Positions 9,536 through 20,300 of a DNA stretch of 64,000 nt are shown piece after piece. This DNA comes from Whitmania pigra (taxonomy: Eukaryota; Annelida; Clitellata; Hirudinida; Haemopidae), in the NCBI GenBank assembly GCA_021613335.1, contig JAJTWR010000446.1, forward strand, positions 1 through 64,000, in the 5' to 3' direction. The position numbers were made by a program, and so were the translations under genes. The notes under the pieces were generated by a model that saw nothing but the letters and a program-made list of their open reading frames with translations, had not been told where the DNA came from and ran no database searches. Every line of letters begins with the position of its first letter. Positions within the stretch are counted from its first letter, which is position 1.

Positions 9536-12500
9536 CTCTCAACAGTTTTTAAGCTGGACATGGGTGTAACATCAGGTATATCAGCGATATGAATCCCTTG
9601 GCACGTCCTGACGGTGAATCTCGTAGGAACCTCCAAACCATCTCTGCAAGATCGAGGCCTTCTCATGAAAAGAAGTCTTGGAAGAACATTGAGAAATAAC
9701 TCCTGTATCCACGGAGACATGACGTGGGTGCTCGGAGAGCGGAAGTGAATGTTAAGCACAAAGACGGTGACAATGATGGAGCACGTGACCAGGATCATGG
9801 TGAAGAGCAAATACTTGCCGATAAGAGGGGTGGCGAAAGAAGTAGGTGGATTGATCTCTGCCACCAGGAGAAGAAAAATATTGAGGGAATTGAGAATGGT
9901 GATGCCCATGGTAATCTTTTCCCCTGAATTTGCTGGGATATAAAATACCAGCAGGGTAACTGAGCAGATAGCAACACATGGAAAGATCAGGTTTACTGTG
10001 TGGAAGAGAGTTCTTCTCCTTATGTTGATGTTAAACTTGATATCAGGATAGGGCTCGGAACAGCAAGGGTAAAATTTTTGGAACTTTCTAGCAGGGACTG
10101 CCAGCAAGTCCCACTCTGTGCTCTTGTAATAATCTCCGAGGTCTATCCCTGAGGATTAATATGCATGCTAATGATCTTCTAATTATATGCTAATTTTGGC
10201 TGTTAATCGTGCAATTATTATTACAATATTAATCCTTAATGCTCAAGTCAGATACATGTATCTTATAAAAATTCATTTTTAATTGCCAGCTAGAGTACTT
10301 GGAATTTTATTAAAACACCATCAAGAGATGATTATATATAACATGGAAGGCGTAATAAAAAGAAACCGTTGGCAATTGTCTCAAAGTCCTTAGCATCGTC
10401 AGACAGCCCAACATGTTTGATGTCAACAGAGTAACCATCGTAAGACCAAGAACCAATCTTTAAGGTGCACATCTGTTCGTCAAATGGGAAAAATTCTACA
10501 TCTATTCGACAGAGACTTTTGTAAATGGCGGGAGGCTTCCAGACGACAAGTCCGTTGTAGTGAATTGTTGCTTTCGTCATCAACTTCACCGTGAAATTCC
10601 CATCAGCGCTTTGCAAATAATGTGTGTTTTAATAGATATTATATATGAGAATCACATTCATGGATAATGCTACTAATTATTTGAGTTCACTATTTTTGTA
10701 ATCATGTAATGACATTAAACCTGGCATGCAGGTTGGCCGAATGGGTTGCGTTCCTGCAATGGCAGTAATGGCAGCAGTCATGTAGCGGTAATGTGTCGTG
10801 TCCGAAAGCCTACACTGCCACAAGCGCCCTAAATGTGATTTTATTAACGTCCGTTGCATAGCTAGATGATTCGGATGGGTTTCCAATCCGCGCTGCCATC
10901 TTGAGAGGCACAGCCTTAACCATTAGGCCATGCGAACGCCCTTGGTAAGAAGCGCTATATAAATGGTTGCAAGAAGCGCCTCTGACGCTATGAAAATTGC
11001 GCTATATAAGTGAAGTTACAAAAAAAAACAATACAGTAATGTACACGTATCAGATGATATTTCAAAATATTCATCACCAGTTATTGATATCTTTAAAAAA
11101 TGAAGCTTTTCAACCGTAAGAATGAAAAAAATAGAGAGAATGATAGATATCACAGAAAAACCTGTGGTAGAGGACGATATCGGGGAGCCATATTTCGTCT
11201 GATGGAACGTACAACCTCTCCACGTTGCCGTAGTCGGAAGGATTCCATGCGAGTTTCGTATCGTACCATCTCTTAATAGATTTTATTAAGAAATAACATT
11301 ATTGCATCTTTTTTAATTTATCAAGAAATAACATTATTATATCTCTGTTAATTTATTAAGAAACTAGCTGTACCCGCCTCGCATTGCTGTCGCTCAATCT
11401 GGTTAAATGGAAAAGAAAGAGGAAGCGTTCGTTTCCGATGTGTTTAATTTCACAGTGCTTCTGGGTATGCAGCAAATTTTGTTGTTTCATCGTCTGCGCA
11501 GACATAGAGATTGTCTGGTTTACAGTAAGTTTGGCATTATAGCAATACTTTTCCCATGCAAGATACTTTGGAAATGTTGCACGTGGGAGTTTCAATGGCA
11601 ATTTCAAAGAATGAGTAGTTTTTCCACCTGGCAGCAATGTCGCAACTTTATTCAGTCCTACTCGTTGCTCGACTGTTTCAGACGACCGTAAGCAGCGCGA
11701 GTGTAATCGAGCGGTTTCCAGTCTTGCCAATCCCACTCTTCGTTATATCATCTCATGTTGCTTTTACATGTGTTCGCAAGCGCGCTACCCTCTGAGCCAA
11801 CTTGCACACTAAAGAACATTTTAAGATATTTGAAATGGAAACTCACTTGTTCTAACCAAACATTTGTGGTTATGATTTGATTTTTCTCGTCCTAAAAGAA
11901 ACAAAATAAATAATGATAATAACATTTATGCATTTAAATTTGTATAAATTTTCTCTAAATTAAAATAGGTGCATTAAAATACTTAAAATTGATGCATTAA
12001 TCCGGTGCAAATTGTTCACAAACTGAATTATATGTATATTTAAAATTAATAAAAATATTAGCTCTATCAGTTTAAGTAAAACGTCTTTATTCTCGAAAAG
12101 ATCGACTTTCCTGACCTTAACTTTTTTTGTCAAAATTCCTGAATGCTTCTCAAATATTTCCGCTCATATAACACCTAAAACCTACCATTCGAACAGCATG
12201 GTGAACAGCTTAATTAATTAATAAAATCTATTCGTTAATGTCGTTTAACCAATTCATCCATCACTCAACAATCACAATGCAAATCACTCATCCACCAAAT
12301 AAGATTGTAACCACGTCAATGATCTGGGTTAGCCTCAAACCAATCTTGACGACGAGCGTATCAGACAGGTTGCTGACGGGCCTGATGAGTTTGTTGTAGG
12401 TCCCTCTTCTCAACTTGTCCTCATACAATCTCTTGGCGTCTGGACTTGCCCAGCCCCTCAACTCCACTACTATGAGGAGCCAAGTCATGGCTGTAGACCA

Positions 12501-12536
12501 TCTCTTCAACAAGTCACGCAATTTTAACTCCAACAT
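9536..12536 (-). CDS. Nicotinic acetylcholine receptor subunit, alpha type (exons 1-5)
   Basis: A Cys-loop ligand-gated cation channel. Exons on the minus strand: 12536-12312 (signal-like hydrophobic start, then KRLYEDKL and YNKLIRPV), 11891-11847 (45 bases), 11271-11162 (110 bases, [14 protein letters not shown] and [11 protein letters not shown]), 10608-10367 and 10148-9536. All phases match. The 45- and 110-base exons are the classic sizes for this family. The Cys-loop has 13 residues between its cysteines ([15 protein letters not shown]). Loop C has vicinal cysteines ([10 protein letters not shown]), marking an alpha subunit. M1 ([17 protein letters not shown]), M2 ([20 protein letters not shown]) and M3 follow. 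The M2 9' residue is Asn where Leu is nearly universal. The MA helix is at 6910-7058; the M4 exon was not found. The start ATG is the first in frame; an internal Met at 12488 is an alternative. Confidence 0.9.
10724..11012 (+). mobile_element. tRNA-derived SINE-B, interrupted by SINE-A
   Basis: The 5' part has a pol III A-box-like TGGCCGAATGGG and a B-box-like GTGTCCGAAAGCC. Its 3' part reads AAGCGCCTCTGACGCTATG, then GCGCTATATAAGTGAAG. A reverse-oriented SINE-A sits at 10831-10936, flanked by CGCCCT on both sides. The 3' end matches the tail of the LINE at 36095-36411. It lies in a receptor intron. Confidence 0.85.
10831..10936 (-). mobile_element. SINE-A inserted in SINE-B
   Basis: The reverse complement matches SINE-A at 46548-46668: A-box TGGCCTAATGG, CGCCTCTCA-like segment, B-box region GATTGGAAACCC, and the tail ATCATCTAGCTATGCAACGG. 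A 6-base duplication, CGCCCT, flanks it. It is therefore younger than the SINE-B host copy. Confidence 0.85.
11356..11740. repeat. Probable dispersed repeat in receptor intron 2
   Basis: It begins ACTAGCTGTACCCGCCTCGC, a sequence style common at ends of invertebrate interspersed repeats. Both strands carry moderately long open frames that resemble no receptor or known domain. No second copy was seen in this window, so the class is undefined. Confidence 0.3.
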
Positions 12537-13097
12537 GTTCTCAATAGAAGTGCGGTTAGATTAAGCAATATAAAAACAAGATGCAAAGTAGATTTGACTT
12601 TTATTTTGTATTTAAATTACTAAATACTAAATAAATGTGTTAAGATTATTCCAAAATCATTCCGCAAGTTCCTGCTTATCCAAAGATGGATCGATAGGAT
12701 GCTTATCTCCGAAGCATCAAACCTGGTGCCGAAAATTGTGCCATAGCTGTATGCACGCACTACATATATTTTACCCTGCAAGCTGCCCATCATAATCATT
12801 CTCTATTTTTGTTCAGCGATAGCAAAGTTTGTTTATCAAAGTAAATAAACAGAAAATATTTTAATTTTTGCCTTATTTCATTTCAAAATAAAGGTTTTCG
12901 ATATTCTTAATCGAGATCTCTTTTACATTGGTTAGTTCTAATAAAGTATTTCTGAATTAAAAATATCATAAATAAATAAACATAAACAACTCATTTAATA
13001 ATTTTTTCTGATTTATAAATTTTAAAAAATGTGGTAACGCTTTAGAAGCTTCTGCACCTGAAAGGTGTGATAAACACAATCGAATTTCAGCGGACAC
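12537..13097. promoter_or_regulatory. Divergent intergenic region between receptor and PDZD11
   Basis: The receptor (minus) and PDZD11 (plus) start 561 bases apart and point away from each other, so both 5' regulatory regions must lie here or in unseen upstream exons. A possible 3' splice site (TTTCAG at 13085-13090) just before the PDZD11 ATG suggests a 5' untranslated exon upstream. No core promoter motif is certain. Confidence 0.35.
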
Positions 13098-14474
13098 ATG
13101 GATGTTTTTGATAACCAACGTTCTCTTCCCCCTTATGAATCACCACCACCTTGGATCCCTCCACGTCAGGTGACTAGTTTTACATTATGAGACTAAGTTC
13201 CGCTGAGGTTTTTTTTTAAGTAAATATTGCTGTTAGCTCACTTCTTCCAATCTTAAAAGTAGGAAAATAAAAACAGGATGTCTTTTTTATTGAAATTTCA
13301 ATTGCAATCTCACTTTTTCTGCTTCAGAGAGTTGGCAACCCCGACTACGACAACGACTTGAGGATATTCCTGCCTCGGAAGTTGTGTTTAAGACGACAGA
13401 AAATCACAGACACGGTAAAACATTTCGATTTTGAAACGATATTCATGTTTACTTATTCGAACCAACTAAGCAAAACTTTAAGTTTTACTGGCGCTTTATT
13501 AAACCAGTTAATTAATAAAAAGTGACATCATCAGGCAGAAACTCAATTGTTTCACAGTCATGCGTTACAATTATTAATTGCTAACTGATTTTTAAATGAA
13601 TTAAAACGAATAATATTTTATGGTAACAATGTTACTATATCATGATGCAGCTTGGCTTCAACATTCGAGGAGGGAAGGAGGGCATTCCAGGGATGTTCAT
13701 AACTGGAGTAAGAAGTTCATCTTGGAGAGTTTTATTCCATGCAAAATGTGAAGAAACATTTTATTCCATGCAAAATGTGAAGAAACATTTTAGTGACAGT
13801 GCAATTAACAATGTGCATTAAGAAACCAGTTTAAATATCTGAGATTATTCAGTAAGACCACAATTACCAAACAAATACATGAGCATCAGGTAAGTCCTGA
13901 TATTCTCCAATATCACCCAAAAAATATTAGACATAAATGAAGACCGTGTAATGAGAAAATGAATTTCCATTTGAACTATTATTGATCTTTGGGATGCTTT
14001 TGAAAGGTGAATCAGGGTTCCGAAGCCGAAAGATTAGGAGTTCGAGTTGGCGATCAGGTGAGACCCGTCAGGCCAACCAAATCAATCACTTACGGTCCAT
14101 CGATTTTATCTTCTATAAACTGAATCAATCACTTACGGTCCATCGATTTTATCTTCTATAAACTGAATCAATCACTTACGGTCCATCGATTTTATCTTCT
14201 ATAAACTGAATCAATCACTTATGGCCAATCAGTTATCTTCTATAAACTGAATAGGTAAATTTACTTAAAGTTTTTTGTGTAATTACAGATAATCGACGTT
14301 AACGGCGTTAATTTCGAAAACATTGACCACACTCAGGTTAGTTTGGACTTGTGTTTCAAGAGTAATATTTATAAAAACTGGCACTCGACCACACAGGCAG
14401 TCACAGTACTCAAGAGCAGTTTAGAAGTGAAGATCACTCTTAGGTTCTTCCCTTACAGTGAGATACCCAAATAA
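13098..14474 (+). CDS. PDZD11: PDZ domain protein PDZD11 (PISP), complete, six exons
   Basis: Exons 13098-13169, 13328-13414, 13651-13707, 14007-14057, 14289-14336 and 14397-14474, all phase 0, give 130 residues; vertebrate PDZD11 has about 140. The N-terminus has YESPPPWIPPR and the NPDYDND-IFLPR segment typical of this family. The single PDZ domain has carboxylate-binding loop LGFNIRGG, then GMFITG, an AERLGVRVGDQI strand-helix region, DVNGVNF and HTQAVTVLK helix, and ends RFFPYSE. In vertebrates PDZD11 is a small adaptor that binds C-termini of membrane pumps and PLEKHA-family junction proteins at the basolateral membrane. All splice sites are GT-AG. Intron 4 contains a 43-bp minisatellite. 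Confidence 0.93.
13705..13790 (+). repeat. Tandem duplication of about 30 bp in PDZD11 intron 3
   Basis: TTTTATTCCATGCAAAATGT, followed by GAAGAAACA, occurs twice back to back, just downstream of the exon 3 donor. Confidence 0.85.
14082..14251 (+). repeat. 43-bp minisatellite, four units, in PDZD11 intron 4
   Basis: The unit TCAATCACTTACGGTCCATC followed by GATTTTATCTTCTATAAACT and GAA repeats at 14082, 14125 and 14168, with a degenerate fourth at 14211. The first three are identical, so the expansion is recent. Confidence 0.95.
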
Positions 14475-14489
14475 TATGATTTATTTGCA

Positions 14490-14537
14490 ATAACAACAAT
14501 AATGATAACAATAACAATAACAATAATAATAATAATG

Positions 14538-14575
<38 letters not shown>

Positions 14576-14735
14576 CTACATATATCTATATCCTTTTATG
14601 ACTACAAATCTGCTAGTGGTCACTCCCCCTTTTCGTTGAAATAAAATAAGTAACTAAATAAATAATGTTGCTGATAACGATAACAATAACAACAATGTCA
14701 ACAATAATAATAACAACAATAACAACAATAATTGA
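14490..14735 (+). repeat. AAT/CAATAA-type simple repeats
   Basis: Runs of AAT and CAATAA triplets at 14490-14575 and 14675-14735, downstream of PDZD11. Confidence 0.9.
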
Positions 14736-16559
14736 AGTACACAATGCCAAATACAACACCATTCAAAACATTTACAAACTCTGTAAAAATTTAAATTTTA
14801 ATATATAAAAGTTTCAAAGTAGCAATAACTTTATTTCATCAATTCAACCAGTGAATCTTCGATCTTGTAAAAATCTTGATAAAAACTTTAATTCAGTGTA
14901 CAACAGGGCCATGGAGAAAGGACAAGATTAATGTGAATTCCATCTAAGAAATTCATTCGCAATTCTCAAGAGCGTCCGACATCTGAAATCAGCCATAAAA
15001 TCTCAACAAAAAGTAATCGTTTAGTGATAAAACGTAAACTGATATTCCGTTAAATGCAAACCATGCAAAGCACTCTGAAACAAATGTGAAATACTTCTAA
15101 AGTTTCCAAAATTACTCTTGAAGCATTTCATTCTAATTTCAAGACTCACTTTGTACTTCGTCAGACGTTTTATTTCAGTTCAATGCATAACAACTTTTCA
15201 ATATTTTAGCCTTAACTGAACTTAATTGAACATAATTTAAGAACTTCATTCAATATAGTCAGCAAAAAGTAAAGCCTCGAGACAACATCTCTAAAAGAAA
15301 TTCAACAGTTCCTCGTTCAAGAAAGGTCGAAGTAATTCAAATTTTTTAAATTTTCTGAGGGCAAGTTTGAGGCTGCAGCAACAAAAAATAAAATAAATTT
15401 TGAACAAAAATAATAATAATAATACTGTCACATTGATAACATTAACAATAATTTATTTTATAATGTAAAGTACTGAATTGAAGTTCAAGAGCTTCAAAAT
15501 TCTTGCAGCAGACCTTAAAAATACTGAAGTCAAAGGAATATAATAAAAACAATATAATAAAAAATGTGATGAAACCAACTTCATCCACGGAAGCACGATA
15601 GATGTCGACTTATAATTTTTAAAAATTCTTCTTCATCAAGAAAAAAGTTTTCAAGCTTAAGAGAATGAAATAACTGAATAAATAATAAAACCAATTAATA
15701 TTAGTGGTAATGATGATGATGATGATTAGGAGGTCCCTTGCAAGTAAGCATATCTCCTGACATTTGCAATTAAACTAGAGGCACTTATGTATGCAATTAA
15801 AGAGCTCACAACGTTAATTTTGAACAAAAGATAGGCATCAATAACCATGTCACGTCAATGTATTAGTCAAAAATATCTTTAAAAAGTAACCAAAAAATTA
15901 AACAAGACTTTCTGGAACAACAAGAAACAACTGCATGATTTGCAAGGCACACGAATACTAGGCTCTCTTTGAAGAAAAAGTGAAAAAAAACAGCTGTGGA
16001 AGAATCAGTAGCACTTGTAAAACAAAACCTCAGTGCTACGAATCCACAAAGTCCGATGCATTTAAAATGCAAAATGCAATATTTTTCTAAAACGTTTGTT
16101 TTTTGCCAGAAAGAACATCAACAAAAGCATTGAGTAGCAAAAGGTATTATTAACAACGACAGTAATAATATTAATAACAGTAATAATATTGCTGCAAAAA
16201 ATATAAGTTATAAGTACTTGTTTTAATTCAATTGGTTTCTTTGATTTCAACAAATAAAAAAGTTCATCAAAGTCATCCTAGCTGAAATACTGACTGAACC
16301 ACCATTAAACTGCTCATAAGGAGAGTAGATTTTAAAGTCTTAAAAAATTTCAATCACGTTGACCATGTCGTGCGAGATGCAAAAATAAACAGAATCGACC
16401 TTAGGTTGCCGTTGTACGTTGGTTCCGGCAGCAGCAGTAACAAAGAGCATCCTTTCGATCGGTTCCTTTCCTAAGATCTCCACTTTCAAGTCATTCCGTT
16501 GTTTGGTTTCTCCATCGTCAGCTCATTTACTAATCTTCTCTCGTTCAATCGATGCTCCG
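14736..16559. other. Convergent intergenic region between PDZD11 and BICC1
   Basis: PDZD11 ends at 14474 (plus) and BICC1 at 16560 (minus). The stretch is AT-rich with small ATG and TGA trinucleotide runs near 15715. It should hold the 3' untranslated region of BICC1. No further gene was recognised. Confidence 0.5.
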
Positions 16560-17374
16560 TCACCACCTGATGCTGTGGCTGACGATGTCCTGCCTCTTGA
16601 GGAAGTTCGGATCTCGGAAGGGGTGCGGGAGGCCAGGAGGTGGTGGAAGGACCGATTGTTTTCGATTGAGATCTTGTTTAATGGCATTGAAGACATTGGT
16701 AAGAATTAACAATATTAGTAAGTAACGGTAACACTTTTAAATCTATTTTTTTTATATGTAACTCTTTAACAAATAGCTTATTAAGACTTGTGCATCATGT
16801 ATGGAATAGAATTTACATAAGTAAACTTGTTAAAATTTATTCATGCAATTTGAATTATGCGAATGAATGGATCAACATAACATAGAATATAACATGGTAC
16901 AATTCATCGATAACTATTTAGTTCACCAGTACTTAATAACAGCTTATCACAACCTTCGATGACAAGCAGCATCTTCCTCCTCGCACCCAATGTGTTGATG
17001 CCCAAGTCCTTCAAGTCTTGGTCAGTCAAGGTCAAAAAGGTTGCCATGTCGATCTGAAGTCAAAAATTAAATGTCAACAGTCTCTGAGATTAATTAGTCT
17101 TAATTAATTATGACATCCCAAAGCCTGATCGTGATACAAACACAATATAAATCAACCAAATTAATGTAACATTGCTATATAATAGACATGATAACCTTGG
17201 AGGAGGTCAAAGGTTTAATTGAGGTTAATCAGTTTAAAGTACGAGAGGTATTAACGACCTCTTGTTGCTTGAAGATGTTGATGTATTTCGAAAGTCCAAT
17301 CTCATTGAACAAAGGGTCAAGGTCACTCAGGGGCTCCTGGTCTAACCACTGAGGAGAGTCATTTGAGCCAAACA
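16560..17374 (-). CDS. BICC1: BICC1 exons 19-21: SAM domain and C-terminus
   Basis: Exons 17374-17259, 17053-16954 and 16672-16560. The SAM domain runs from LDPLFNEIGLSKYINIFKQQ through ATFLTLTDQDLKDLGINTLG to ARRKMLLVIE. This is close to the vertebrate BICC1 SAM sequence, including the TLTDQDLK-LGI and GARRKML motifs used in head-to-tail polymer contacts. The tail is short: KQSVLPPPPGLPHPF, then SHSIRW and TGA. Confidence 0.95.
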
Positions 17375-20300
17375 CTGAAAATACAAATATAGTATATAAA
17401 CATACTTCATTAAGTAATTAGGACCATTTATATCCCAATGTTAACTTCATTAAAGTTTTAGAATAATAAATAAATAAAATTAATTTTTGACAAAATAATT
17501 AGCAGGATACAATATTACTGACTCAATAAGGAAGCAATAACGAAGAATTCCCAAGAATCTATGACTAACGAGTCTCCTTCAATTAATGATAGTTCAAGCC
17601 GCTCAAGTTTAATTAGTATTATAATAAATTAGTTAGTAATGGATTATTCAATCTTTTATATCTTTTATACTTTTATATATTTTTTTTATCTTTTATAGCA
17701 TTTATGTTATTTTACATTTATATTATAATATCATGCTCAAAGATGTAATAATACAAAAGAAATCAATGACATGAAATTAATAATGTTAGAATTGTATGTG
17801 GGGCATAAAGTGGTACAAAATCCACTTTTTCTATTTATGAAAAGGGCATAAACAGATTAAATATAATTATGTTTCCCTAGCAACTGCATACCAATAAAAA
17901 TTAAAGAGTTAAATGTCACACCATACTGTCACGCGGCAAGCTCCAATTTCAGATTTAATTATTAAATAATCGCAGTGCAATTAACTTCAGTATTCAAAGA
18001 TTTCTGATGACAAAAATGATCAAACAGCAGCTGACTCTCTCAAGTCAATGTTTGAGAAAGATATTTCCTGAGTTTTTCTATGTTTGAGCATGAGATTAGA
18101 AATCCTCCCCAATTTTTATGCAAAATAGAATTTCCAGTATCCTCATCAACTTTAACCACAGTTGATGCACTACATAGGACAGAGAGGGGATCAGCTAATT
18201 AAAAATTCAATGAATCACAGATGATTCATCAACCTGACAGCATCTAAATAGAGAGTAACACATCTATGGAGATAAAGTTTCAAGAAGTTGCATCATCTCC
18301 ATGTTAAAAGAAGTGGAGGTTAAGGTTAAACAAACTATTATTAATAAAAATTAATATTAACAAATTATTATTAACAACAGTGCAAATTGAGCATGCAAAG
18401 TTAAAATCACTGGCAATAAATTGAATTTTTATATAAGTTATAAATTAAAAAATAAAAATTAAACAATGGAACCATTAAAAATATAATTTAATTAAAATGA
18501 ATTCCAATGAACCATTTACCTTTTAATGGAACCATTAAAAATACAATTTAATTAAAATGAATTCCAATGAACCATTAAAAATACAATATAATTAAAATGA
18601 ATTCCGATGACCCGTTTACCTTCACGTCGTGCCATGGACATGCCTGAGAGATGGCTGACGAGACTTATAATGGTCTTCGAGTTGTTTAATTCTTCCTGAT
18701 GCAACCTACTGTAGCCAGGATTCCATGCATCCTCTGAATCCTCATTGGCCACCTACATACAACAAAATCTGACCAATCAGAAAAGACATTCAAACCAACT
18801 AAAACCTAGTTATAGTTATTTAATGACTTATCATTCAAGTCACAACAGGCCTGATTCTCAGTAGATCTGTGTTATATCAAACTCTCAAATTTAGTTAATG
18901 CCATGCAGCCTCAGCATCCATACTTAAAATCTCCAATCCCAATTGAATTCTTTCCTTGTACACACTTCCCGATCAAATGACGATTCTTGTGTTTCTTCAA
19001 TCACTTCAATTCCCTTCTTCTCCACAAGCGACTCCACAATAATTCCTCTCCCAATTACTCTTTAATGACAAACATCAACCTAAGATTTAATTTCAGTCAC
19101 AATTTTTCCTAAAGCACCGGGACCTGTAATTAACAATTATCCACATTCTTCTTACCTCATACTGAGCCGGTACAGATGGTCCCTCGTATCTCAAGTGGTT
19201 GAACTGGTTCAATTTCTCGGCGATTGCAGACTGAGGCATCGACTTCGAAAACCCGAGACCAGACCAATAATCAGTGGGGAAACGACATTCTCCATCTGGC
19301 TTCTTCTGCATTGCTGCCAATGATTCGTCACCGATGCTCATTTAATGGAATAACACAATACTGAACAATTCCTATCTTATATATTAATACAATTTTGTCA
19401 TGATGCTAAAAATGATGCTAATTTTAAATAAATTTATGCAAATTGTTTTTTAATTTGATTTATTTTTTGATTTTTGTGTTTTCAATTTATGCAGTTAAGT
19501 GAAAAATGGTAACTAAATGGTAGAGGGGTGGCTCCGAATTGAAAATGTTATAATCATTATTAACATTTTATTAATGGTATTTTGTAACTGAAATTTCTTT
19601 AAATATTCATTAGTATATTGATATTCATTCAAGAATTCATTCATTTTTACAACCCACCCTGATTGGCCAGATTTTTAAGTTTAATGTAATCCAGTTCAGC
19701 AGTGATGTCGGGCATGATAATATCATTGTTGTTTTTGTTGTTGGATGAGTTGACGGATTTCTTGGGCCGATTGCTGCCTGGGGCTTTGTTGCTCCCTATG
19801 CTGCCCATGCTGCTTGTACTGTGGTTGAGGGAACTCTCGTGAGACGATGATGATGATGATTCCAGATCACCCTCCCTAGAAAAGCCTGTCTCACTTATTC
19901 TGTCCAGTGTCAAAATAAACAAAAACACTATTTTATTTTAAAGCATTTCCCTCAGATTACATTAATTATTTGCAACAGAACACCTTAAAATAGCCACCAG
20001 AAAATACAGTAACTAAATCAATTCAGTAATAAAATCAACCAACTCGAGCTTACCAATTTATAATTTATTCATTTACAACTCAATTGATTGATGATGTACA
20101 AATCAACGAACATGTATTTGTGATTGTCTCCACTGAATGTTAATGGTCCATAGCGTGAAGATCCGGAATAACCGGTAGACACTCCGAAATCATCCGAACA
20201 CTGCTCAGGGTTCCTTGGGTTCTTTTGAAACTCTGCGTTGGAAAAGATGAAGCTGTTCTGAACGAGGGAGTGACAAGATGACGATGATTGAAAGTGATTG

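Noticed and set aside
10831..10936. Functional tRNA gene
   Set aside because: Box A and box B are recognisable, but there is no foldable acceptor stem or anticodon loop, and the unit continues into a SINE body. The same holds for 46546, 61091 and 56425.
14490..14580. CRISPR-like or regulatory tandem array
   Set aside because: Simple AAT/CAATAA triplet repeats in an animal genome; no spacers.
16419..16709. 96-codon plus-strand frame
   Set aside because: Antisense to the BICC1 terminal exon, which has the conserved C-terminus and correct splice phase on the minus strand.
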